From: Psettodes erumei
Lineage: Eukaryota > Chordata > Actinopteri > Pleuronectiformes > Psettodidae
Direction of reading: 5' to 3'
Assembly: GCA_016785225.1 (NCBI GenBank)
Contig: JAFBJZ010000410.1
Location: forward strand, 806,001 to 870,000
Length of the DNA stretch: 64,000 bases
Shown: in pieces, positions 13,472-24,900 of the stretch
How positions within the stretch are numbered: position 1 is the stretch's first letter
Layout of the letters: each line of letters opens with the position of its first letter
Translations under genes and position numbers: made by a program
Notes under the pieces: model-generated
The model's input: the letters and a program-made list of their open reading frames with translations, nothing else
Databases searched by the model: none
Told to the model about the DNA's origin: nothing

Positions 13472-14023
13472 TTCCAATCTTGGAGGTTACTGCGCCTGGA
13501 CCTGGTCAATTTTGAGTTCCACCCACAAAAGAGGAATCAGAAACGTGGGTCTGTCACTGTTCAACTCTGTGTTTCTCTTTTTGAGAGCAGAACACCTTCA
13601 TGTTGCTCACTGCTGGAGGCTGCTGACCGTGAAACAGAGGCAACTGTGGGGCTGGGTCCCTCTTGTGGCTATCACAGTAACACAACACCTGACTGAACAG
13701 AGACACATCAGGTACACTGAGCTGAAAATCCTCAAAGAACAGTGTTTCATGAACGTTTCATAGTATAAAAAGTGTTAAATGTAAAAAGGTCACAGTATTC
13801 CATAAACCAACCCCAAATCTGGGGAAAATGTTTTTGAAAATACTAAAAGAATAGTAAAAAAAAAAAATTGTAAAAAAATTATCTTTCTCTCTTACACAAT
13901 GTTCTCACAGTTTACTATAAAACTCACCCATTGTAACTTCTTTTTCAGCGTGCCTGCTGTTGTTGGCTTTTTTTGCCTCATGTTACATCTCCTGTGTCTT
14001 TGACATGATAAGGTGACCCATCA

Positions 14024-15895
14024 TATGCTATGGGGGTTAATAATAGACCTTCTCTACTGTTCTGATGCATTTTTTAGCACTTTTAATTTTGGCCATTTTT
14101 GGCATTTTTTCATTTTTTATGCATAGTATAGTATGGTTTTTTTCATTTTCAGGACATGCTAGAAAATGACCTTTTTTACCCTTTTTATGCCCTTTTTTTT
14201 TTGACACAAAATATGCTATGGGGGTTAATAATAGACTATTCTCTACTGTTCTGATGCATTTTTAGCACTTTTAATTTTTGGCCATTTTTGGCATTTTTCG
14301 ACATAGTATAGTATAGTTTTTTTTTTTCATTTTCAGCACATGCTAGAAAATGACCTTTTTATGCCCTTTTGACACAAAATATGCTATGGGGGGTGAATAA
14401 CAGACTATTCTCTACTGCTCTGATGCGTTTTTAGCACTTTTGATTTTTGGCCATTTTTGGCATTTTTCTCTGTTTTTTTTCATTTTCAGGACATGCTAGA
14501 AAATGACCTTTTTTGACCTTTTTATTCCCTTTTGACACAAAATATGCTATGGGGGGTTAATAATAGACTATTCTCTACTGTTCTGATGCATTTTTAGCAC
14601 TTTTAATTTTTGGCCATTTTTGGCATTTTTCGACATAGTATAGTATGGCGTTTTTTTTCATTTTCAGGACATGCTAGAAAATGACCTTTTTCGGACTTTT
14701 TATGCCCTTTTGACACAAAATATGCTATGGGGGTTAATAATAGACTATTCTCTACTGTTCTGATGCATTTTTAGCACTTTTAATTTTTGGCCATTTTTGG
14801 CATTTTTCGACATAGTATAGTATGGCGTTTTTTTTCATTTTCAGGACATGCTAGAAAATGACCTTTTTTTATGCCTTTTTATGCCCTTTTGACACAAAAT
14901 ATGCTATGGGGGTTAATAATAGACTATTCTCTACTGTTCTGATGCATTTTTAGCACTTTTAATTTTTGGCCATTTTTGGCATTTTTCGACATAGTATAGT
15001 ATGGCGTTTTTTTCATTTTCAGGACATGCTAGAAAATGACCCTTTTATGCCCTTTTGACACAAAATATGCTATGGGGATTAATAATAGACTATTCTCTAC
15101 TGTTCTGATGCATTTTTAGCACTTTTAATTTTTGGCCATTTTTGGCATTTTTCGACATAGTATAGTATGGCGTTTTTTCATTTTCAGGACATGCTAGAAA
15201 ATGACCTTTTTATGCCTTTTTTATGCCCTTTTGACACAAAATATGCTATGGGGTTAATAATAGACTATTCTCTACTGTTCTGATGCATTTTAGCACTTTT
15301 AATTTTTGGCCATTTTTGGCATTTTTTCGACATAGTATAGTATGGCGTTTTTTTTAATTTTCAGGACATGCTAGAAAATGACCTTTTTATGCCTTTTTAT
15401 TCCCTTTTGACACAAAATATGCTATGGGGGATTAATAATAGACTATTCTCTACTGTTCTGATGCATTTTTAGCACTTTTAATTTTTGGCCATTTTTGGCA
15501 TTTTTCGACATAGTATAGTATGTATTTTTTTTTTTCATTTTCAGGACATGCTAGAAAATGACCTTTTTGACCTTTTTTTATGCCCTTTTGACACAAAATA
15601 TGCTATGGGGGTTAATAATAGACTATTCTCTACTGTTCTGATGCATTTTTAGCACTTTTAATTTTTGGCCATTTTGGCATTTTTTCGACATAGTATAGTA
15701 TGGCGTTTTTTTCATTTTCAGGACATGCTAGAAAATGACCCTTTTATGCCCTTTTGACACAAAATATGCTATGGGGGGTTAATAATAGACTATTCTCTAC
15801 TGTTCTGATGCATTTTTAGCACTTTTAATTTTTGGCCATTTTTGGCATTTTTCGACATAGTATAGTATGGCGTTTTTTTCATTTTCAGGACATGA
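14024..15895. repeat. Tandem repeat, unit about 174 bp, 11 copies
   Basis: Successive copies begin (at the TATGCTATGG landmark) at 14024, 14212, 14380, 14543, 14721, 14900, 15066, 15242, 15418, 15599 and 15765, giving spacings of 163 to 188 bases. Each unit carries the same ordered blocks: TATGCTATGGGG, a segment ending in TTCTGATGCAT, TTTTTGGCCATTTTTGGC, CGACATAGTATAGTATGG, TTTCAGGACATGCTAGAAAA, then T-rich spacers. Most length variation is in the T runs. Copies abut directly, so this is a minisatellite and not a CRISPR array. It lies between the convergent ends of unc80 and inpp4a. Confidence 0.95.
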
Positions 15896-17255
15896 CACAA
15901 TCCAATTTTATATTTATATCAGTATCAGATATTGACGTATCATAATGCCCAGCAACAATAAAACCAACATCTCTTCTCAAAAGAAGAGACTGACATAGTA
16001 TTGACAGTGCTGTCATGGTAAATGTAGGACACGATGCTGATGGAACGAAATGAAAACGATGTAAATACAGTTACACGCGTGTATGTGCTCGCAGCTGAAT
16101 TGCCATCAGCGGTGGTTCATGTTGCAGTAAGATGAAGTTTAGTTAAAAATACATGATGGTGCTAATGAAATATGCCCTTGATCAGCTGCGACGTGGCTTC
16201 ATAGCAAAGTGAAGAGCAGTGACTCCCTCTTGTGGTACAGAAAGATCATTGCAGATGAATGTGGCAGTTTTATGTCAACAGCAGTGTGAGAGAAAAAACA
16301 ACAACAAATAAGTGAGAAAATGCACAAAATATTCCTTTTGGGCCCTCAGTGAAAGGATGGGTCTGCAACATTTGTCTCAACAAACCCTAAAATGGGTTTT
16401 AAAAATCCTGTGTTCAACTTAGATGTGTGCTTCTTTAAAATTCAAAATAAGTATGAAGACAAGCTGCATAGAAATTAAATGTGGAATATAAGAGGTGTGA
16501 CTGGCAATCTGTTCTAACTTTCAGTCAAGGGTACTCAACCTTAAATAAGCTGCACTGTTTTAATAACCGCGATCGACAAATTGATTTCCCTTTTCCAGTC
16601 ACTACAAAAGAGGTCAAAGGTCAGGGTCAGCAGCAGTAAAGCTGGTAAGGATTCAGAATCTTGCTAAAGGGCACTTCAGTAAGTAAGAGGGGCCAAGTAT
16701 CACAGCCTTAACATCCGCACTACAGGTCCTAATGTTGTGGACTGTTTCTATTATAATTCACTTAGACTGATTTTAAACATGTGATTTTAATGACTAATCT
16801 CTTTGACTTGTATTTTTTTTTCTTGATTTAAATTGTAGAACATCAATAAAAATGTTTGCGTTGTTAATATCGATTATATCAGTGCTTGATCAGGAGTGAA
16901 GCAGTGCTGGTCTGGGACATTTTTGTCATAAAAAAACCTAAAAACCCAAGAGCTCGACAATTCACATTCTTGTATTCAACGTATTATGCATAATATGACA
17001 CGAGCCACTAACACAGAACCTAACGTCAGTTATAATTCACTAAGGTGGTAGAGATCAGTTCACCGTGACTTGTATCAAATCGTAAACCCCTGAAATGTGA
17101 TGGTCAAATGAAAGCGATTCTGTGTTCCTGAACACAGTCTCCTGATTGTACCCAGTCCGATCTCTGCCTTTCCCAAACCACAGTAGTCCAATAATATGGA
17201 AACATACCGACGTGCACACTAACGTATCCCAGCCTTATGACTCTGTGCGGGCCAA
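15896..17255. other. Intergenic DNA and probable inpp4a 3' UTR
   Basis: No gene is visible. The right part should be the 3' UTR of the soluble inpp4a isoform, transcribed leftwards. I found no AATAAA on the minus strand here. The nearest weaker ATTAAA signal (minus strand) is at 16786-16791, 465 bases past the stop. Confidence 0.5.
16786..16791 (-). terminator. inpp4a: Possible variant poly(A) signal (ATTAAA) for the soluble inpp4a transcript
   Basis: ATTAAA on the minus strand, downstream of the stop at 17256. This is weak evidence, because the hexamer is common in AT-rich DNA. Confidence 0.2.
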
Positions 17256-18879
17256 TCAGGTTTCAACTTTGCCGTAGGTGCCCTCAGGTGGTCGGTAGTG
17301 TTTGGGGAAGGCTTTGAGCTGCAGACAGTTAAACGCGTACTTTCTGCTCCCGACATTCTTCACCGTGTTTTCTCGTCTGCAGCCCTCACTGAGGAAACAG
17401 AGGAGGAGGGTGGAGGGGGGTGGAGGGGGGGGGGGGGTGTTCACAGAGAGAATGAGAGGAAAAAAAATAGAGATGATGGTTGGTGTTGGAATGACATTAA
17501 ATTGTGTTTCTGATTGCCCTATAACAATAGAATGGCAAATAACATTCATGATTAATAAAAATGACAATAAATGATCAACTTAATAAAATATCCTCCTGCA
17601 TTCAAATACACCCATGTTTTTTTATGTATCCATCACTTCAGAAACAGGTTCACAGAGATAATAGGAGTGTGTAACCACATATTAAATCAACTTTAAAGAC
17701 CAGATATTATAATCAAAGTCCGTTCATATTCCGCAGCTGGAGACACAGCACGTTTATTACAGGTCAGTGTCTTTCTGGACACGCTGACTGGAGGTTTTGT
17801 CGAGTTCGGGGCACAACATGTAGCATGAGACACAGCGAGGCAAAAGCTTTTTGACATTAGACGGCTGCTGAGTCCTGGAAGAGAAGCTCTGATCCAAACC
17901 CACAAACAGGCAATTCAACTGGTAATAAGGAAAAAACAAAAACCTTTGACCCCAAACAAAAACACGTACATATGCATTGTGCTGTAATTGCACAGACATA
18001 CAGTATATGCTGTGATATAAAGTGACGACAGCATGACCATTATGGCACAAACATACTATTCACATTGTATAGATTATTTATAGATATATTTATAGTCTGC
18101 TCTGAAATAACTTAAGACAATAAATAATGCAAACATTAGCATTTTGGCAATTCAAGCATTTAAATACAATTTATGCACAGCGTTACAAATATATTCTCTG
18201 ATACATCTGGACTCCTAAGAATAAAAAAACAAAGAAAAGAGAAAGAAAGGCATAATTATGATGTCAAAGATATAATATTTTAGGAAGCACTTTAGTGTAA
18301 TTAAACATATAAATATGGGGAATTAATCTGATGTCTATCAGATATTGATAATATGACTTCACTTCACACTGATTCTTGAACACATTGTCAATATTTTACA
18401 CGAAACTACTACCATTTCCTCACATCCCTGCTGCTCAGTGATTATGCATGTAGAATGGTAGCTTTATTCATAATATTTGATTCTTAGTTCAACACTGTAA
18501 CTTCTGTCTCGCAGCAGCAGCTCTAAACAAGAGTGTCAACAAATAAACAATATTCCTTACAGAGATTTTACAACAAAACCAACAAATGTGTGTTTCTTCA
18601 CCAATAATTCCTAAAACATATCCAAAGCTGATTAGCCAATGTGGAGAAATATTCAATATTTTCCATCCCTGGCTTTAGAAAAAGACATAACTGTATGTGG
18701 GACCACCTGGATCATGATACTGTAGCATGTGTGTCTGTCATCAGAGCACAGTAAACTCCCAAAGGATGATATTTCAGTCTGGTCCATTTTCTTACTGGGT
18801 CGATCTTAATGAGACGCAGCCTGGAAGCACTGGGAAGGTGACTTGATGCTTTTGTTTTGCAACAAGGGCTCAGATATTG

Positions 18880-18918
<39 letters not shown>

Positions 18919-21900
18919 GTTATTCTGAACTGCAATCTCTTTGCAAACGTGGAGCCTACAAACCTGAATTGGTCTGATAAAAACCTGACTGAAGCATTTG
19001 GCACAAACGTAGATACATTCTTCATTCTTTCATCAAACATCTTCATGACAAACAAAGTCACCATCCATCGAATAAAATCCGTTTTTTCTTCACTACACAA
19101 CTCGACTGTAAAGCTAATATTGGCCATAATTGCCACCATCTGTACCAGTTTGTCTTTGTGTATGTAACTACAGCGACAAAGTCAACATGTGGATGAATGT
19201 AAACGGGTACAGCTAAATGCTCTGAAGGGTGTAAAGTACTACACTGCATAATCAAACACATTTCCCCTGAACATCCTACAGTCATACATTCCACCTCAGC
19301 CAATTACAGACTGCATCCAAAAAAAACACAAAGATGTCACTCCGTCAATTGGCGAGACCGAGTTCATGTGCAAAGCTGAAGAGCAGAAGTGGGTTGAATT
19401 ACTGACTCACTGTATCCGATGTGGCACACACACACACAATGGAGAATCACTACCGTGCAAACACGACTCAGTATGCAGTAAGGGCAGTATTTGTTTCTAC
19501 TACAACCTGCTCCACAGGAAAGTGCACATACTGGTCAGTCACATGGCTCCTGATCTTTGGGGAATGGGTTAACACGTGTTGTCACGGGGCTGGATTCCCT
19601 ATGGCCTGTTCATCTGCTTATGTGAGGTATGCATGGTATTTAAAACACTCCAGGCCAAATGAAAAGGAAGGTTCAGAAGTTTCATGTGTGCTGCAAAGTA
19701 AAGGAAATAATGTTTGTGCACTCGTGCTTGTCTTCATTAAACTGGAACTGGTGTTGGTCTAGCTGAAGTTTTCACGAGTTCACTTCATTTACCTCTGAGC
19801 AAACGGTGATAGAAAAATCATTCCTCCATTTATCCACTCCTGTGATTTTTAAAATTATTCGTCATTCCTAAGATTAATATTTTACTTTAAGATGATAGAG
19901 GCTAAATTCTGGAAAAATGGATATCAGTCAGTGAGAAGTAATCACTGACCCACATCTGCTGGAAAGTGCACAGTAGAAGCAAACAATTTCCTTCTATGGT
20001 CTAGAAAAGCAGGAAGACCTAGGAAATAAAATGAGCAAATATATACAAGAACATATATTTAAGCTGTCTCAATTTTGGCAGCAAATAAAAGCTTCTGTTT
20101 CTGACATTTTAGCTTGTGTGGTAAGTGCAAAAACATGTGGAAGACAAATCAAACAAGCTTAATGTATTGCACGAATGGAACACGCCATCTGTCTGTGCAA
20201 AGCTTCAATAATAAATTACTTCTTTTTTTTTTAAACTGAGAGTTTTGTTATCAGTGAGTGTTTCTTGTTGTAACAATGAAAAATAAGACACAAGGTTGGA
20301 ACTAAATATGTCCAAGAGAGGGCGCTACCCACTGAAACTGTAGAGTTTAGATGTGAAGTGTTTATCATTATTAATCACATGTGCAGACAGGGATCCTGAA
20401 CACTACCTGTTCTACTCACTCACTCGACTTTTGTCAGTATCTGAACATTTTGTTAGATGGAACAAAGTTTTAGATCTGAATGTAACGCACATGAAACGAC
20501 TCCGATCATCTTTTTCCTCGCGGCCTTTGTTGCACACAAAACCCTGCGGCTTCTACACTTCACGAAAACGACCTTCACACTACACACAACTTTAGCCAGC
20601 TTAGTGTGGATGTAGTCTTGATGAAAAGAAAATCATCATATCTGTGATTGAGACACAATAGTAATAATAATAATAATAACAGTAGAAAACAGAAAGTGTC
20701 CACAAACAAAACAAACAGGGGCATGTGGCATTAGTTGTGTAAAGCCCTTGGTCAGGGTGGGTCAGTGTGTAGATATTGTACAGCATTAGTGTGCATGAAT
20801 TGCATACACACTCACAGGACAGTGGCCCAGTTTCAGAAACAACTTGGGGAGTAACTGCAGGGCTTGCCCCCCCCCCCGTCTGACGTTTTGCTTTCGGCCA
20901 CTCAGCTGCAGCGAAGTTTGGCCAGGAAGTAGGCCACACTGAGGAAGATCCACACCACCAGGAGGTTGGGGCTGAGGGCCAGCAGGGGGAGCGAGTACAG
21001 GAGGCTGGGGTCCAGCCGGAAGTCCCGCACCGGCAGCAGGCCGCTCAGGTTCTTCTGGATCACCCCCTCCCTCGTCCCAACGCTGCCGAGTCACGGGGGC
21101 GGAAGGAGGAGGAGGAGTGTGGGGGGGGGGGGGGGGGTGGAGGTGTGGTGCAGCAAAATAAAAGGTTGGAGGAAGGGAACGGAGGTGGTGGGGAAGAGGT
21201 TAGGAAGGAGGTTTGAGAGAAAAAGAAGAGGAGAGTAAGATGGAAACAGATGAAGAAAAAGGGCAATGACAGGGAAAGTTAGGGGAAAAGATGACAGAGT
21301 GTTACAGGGAAAGAAAAGAAACGAGAGGAAGGAAGGAGAAGAAGAGGAAGGGAGGGAGATTCAAGTGGAAGGAGCCGCATGTGTCGCAAGCCAAAATAAA
21401 TAGATGGCATGCACAGAGGTGAAATGACACAACAGTGGCAAGCAAATCACAAAGACAAAGCCACGATGACACACAGCAGTTTCCATGGTGTGACGAAGAA
21501 AAAAAACATGACCAAAAATGAATAATGAATAATGAATGAATCACAAACCAACCACAATAAAACAATCCCGCAAGATTGAGCCGATCGCACAAACAGAAAT
21601 CACGTCACGGGAAACGGAGGAAGAGGGAAAAAAGAGAAAAGAGAAGAGAGAGAAAAGAGAAAATTAAGAAAGATGTTTCTATCAGAAACGGAAAGAAGAT
21701 AAGAAAATACAGCAAGTGCTCTCTGTTTCTATACTCTAAAGATGGAGGATGGAGGAAGGGATGGGGAAAAAATGACAGGAAGAACTTCTTGGTTTCACTT
21801 GCGACAGATGAAAACCAAGAGCACTCTGGGAAAACTGAGGGGTGTGTTGCTGATTTACTTTATTTATTTACACTTGCATATGGATAAGAAGGGAAAAAAA

Positions 21901-24900
21901 GGGCTAATGAAAGGGGGGGGGATTGGAGGGAGGAAGTACAATATCTCCAAGTTTTTTTATTTTTCCGACATGCATCACACACAAACCATTCCAAACAGAA
22001 AACTCTAAAAATGATCAAGAATCCATTTTCATGCTTGTCGGCTGATGGGGCAGAGGGGGAGGAAAGAGGGGACAGATGTGGGGGGTGGGGTGGTGGGCCG
22101 GGGGTTGGGGGGGTGGAGACACTGCGTCATGCGAGTATCTGTGGGAGTGCAGCTTTTATTGAGCACAGGTGCAGTGAGACAGGTGCATGATGTGTGAATA
22201 ATTTCCAATAATTTCCAACATAACTCACGTAAAACTTTGAACACACAACTTTTCTGACACACAAAGTTACAAACACTTGAACATGAACTTTTTTCATGAG
22301 GCTGTGACTGTCCTCTGGCTGGAAATCACATTTTCAGGAGGATCAATATCAGTGATGCTCAGTCTGGGAACATAAATTCCCTGCATCATCTGCTGCTGTG
22401 AGCAGATGTATTTTTGTGGACTGCAAATTGTGTTTTGCAAAGCAAGCATTTTGGACAACAAACCTGCAGGAAATATGTTTTGCTGTGTTTTAGTAACACT
22501 CTCTGACTTGACTGCAGCATTAAGACAAATTCAATCTTCAAGGCGGCAGTGAGGGAAAGGGGAAAAACAAGGACAGATGAAAGAAAAGAAAAAGTAATGA
22601 CGATGCTTTGAAAAGTCAAATAAAGGAAAAATCCTCCGCCAGCCTCTGAGTGACTGAGTGACTCAGGTTCTCAGCGTCAGCGGCTTGGGATGTACAGACA
22701 AGAACAAAAGGACAAGACATTGTTGTGCAGAGGGACGGACACACAAAAAAAAGGACGGACCAACAAGCGCCCATCAAAGGAAGACCCGGTCTTTTGAATG
22801 TCAGTCAGGTAACTCTTTTTTTTTTTTTTTTTACAAGAGTCTGGTGAAGTAAGTAGCCGACTGAATTTCAACATGTTCAAGTGTCCCCTTTGAGATGAAC
22901 CGGAAACTCCAGCTGAGTTTGTTTAACACAGGAAGCAGGCATGACCTTTTAAATCACACATGGGCACAACACCCTCCACACATTTTTCCCTCTGACCTGG
23001 ACGGGTGATTAAAAAAAAAGAAATCTATGGCTTTACAGCAAAATGCTGCATATCGTGAGACGTGCCCCGTTCAGACTGGATGGTATTTTTGCCCAGGTGT
23101 GATTTGCGGTGGTGTGTTTTTGCATTCATTCACTGCGGTGGCGTCCTCTTACCTGCGCATACAGTCGAGCGCCTGCGTGAAGACCTGTGGCGCCATGCCG
23201 TGCTCGTGCTGCAGGATCAGGCACTGCTCCAGGGTCACCGACATGGCCGTGCGGTCTTTGGCGCTTTTGCAGCTGGTGAAACGAACCCCGTTCAGCCGTC
23301 GGCAAATCTGACATCAGGAAGGGAGAAAATGTTTGAGTTCAAGACAAGCAGGATTCCTCCATTCAGAGCTGGATGAGATTATTTGCCAGAGGCGTCACCT
23401 CAGCCGCCTGCCAGAGGATGTCCACGTTCTTGTTTTTCCTGGCGTGGACGTTCTGCCCCAGAAACCGCAGCAGCTCAGGAAGACAAGTCTGAGAACGAGA
23501 CCTTGGGAGGCCTGGGAGATGTGGATGAAAAGGGAAAAAAACAGGGAAAGAACAGAGGAATCAGGAACCTAATCTGCTCCATACACCATACGAAATGGTT
23601 ATTTGTTCTTATAGAAAGATGGTAGAAGTCAGTATTTGTCAGTACTTACAGTCTTCAGGCAGAACTTCTTTGAACTGTTCATAGTATGAATTGAGTCTGG
23701 ACAGACTCTCCAGGTTGATGATCTCCTGCAGGGACGTGTCTCCAAACCTGAACAACAAAAACAAACGCACCGGCCTGAATTCATCTTCAAATCTTCAAAG
23801 TCAACTCACCGATGTCATCCATCTCTTCACTCCGCTCATCCCTGCCTTCCTCTCCTGCTCACTCACTTCTCAGCCAGCGTCTGCTGCTCGTTGATGCCGA
23901 CGTTGAAGTGCACCGGCTGCACCCTCAGCAGCATGCCACTCTGGATCTCCCGGGGCAAGGCGTCGAACATGGTGCCCGGCAGCGGGATGCGGACGTTGAA
24001 GCCGTCTCGGTTCCCGGTGATGATGGGCAGCATGTCGGGCGCTGAGCTGCCGGTGGCCTGGGTCACCTGACCAGGTAAAATACATGCACGTGTGATGTTG
24101 GCTTGTTAGCTAATGGTAACTTGACATCAACCTGTCATATGTAAATATTACGTTAGTAACGCACGTCTCGTCTTTTTTACCTTAAAGGTGACATTACGCA
24201 GATCCATGATGCCGACGCTCATGTCCTCCAACATGGCCAGCTCCTCTCCTGAAACACACACATTCATAAGAGGAATAATCCCCAACTCATAATCTGGGAT
24301 TATGAAGGGTTTACTAAACTACATGTAAGACTTTTTAATATCAGTGAGGTTGCATTGTAATACCTGTTTCATAATCAGTATGACAGAAAAGCAGTAGGGA
24401 TGATGTGGCCTAGAATCATTTTTATTACGTCATATTTTGTCAGTTCTTCCCAGCAAAAATATGAAAATAATCCCTAATGAGATAATAAATTAAATGAATG
24501 GAGCCCAGATGATTGGCAGAAAACAGATGGATAGATGAACCAATTAAAAATGATTTTAAGTCATTTTGCAGCAGCAGCAGCAGTGGAAAGATGAGACACA
24601 TTACTTACTGGGTTTGATTAGAAGAACCTGTGTTTTGGAGTGTGTTCTGTGTGGGAGTGTGTGTTTGTGTGTTTTGAGTGTGTGTTTTTGTACCGTAGGT
24701 GCTGAGCAGGGACTCAAACTGAGCCAAGAGGCCGATGGTGTAGAGCTGTCGGAGGAATCCGTTGTCACGGAGACAGTTCCTCAGTTTGATAATGAAGCCG
24801 CAGATGAGGGCGGTGAGCTGCAACACACACACAACATCAGTTTAGGGCTGCACCTCATGTTGATTTGACTGACTTTGTCGTTTGTTATCATGTAAACTGA

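Larger units (their letters stand above)
12313..14010. other. unc80 3' UTR and flanking intergenic DNA
   Basis: The proximal part should be unc80 3' UTR, with an AATAAA at 12586-12591. The rest is AT-rich non-coding sequence with a CA-type octamer run near 12425 and an 18-base G run at 13454-13471. Open frames around 13418-13763 run through that homopolymer and show no recognisable protein. Confidence 0.6.
17389..20901 (-). other. inpp4a: inpp4a region between the two C-terminal exons
   Basis: This is intron for the soluble isoform and, next to 20902, 3' UTR for the tailed isoform. It holds a (TA)n run at 18883-18914, a C11 run just upstream of this segment at 20867-20877, and several AT-rich stretches. 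No further INPP4A-like exon was recognised. I did not find a minus-strand AATAAA within about 2 kb of the tailed stop; the first is at 18463-18468, so the 3' end of that isoform is unresolved. Confidence 0.55.

Noticed and set aside
14024..15895. Possible CRISPR-like array
   Set aside because: Units abut directly without unique spacers, each is about 174 bp, and the host is a vertebrate. It is a minisatellite.
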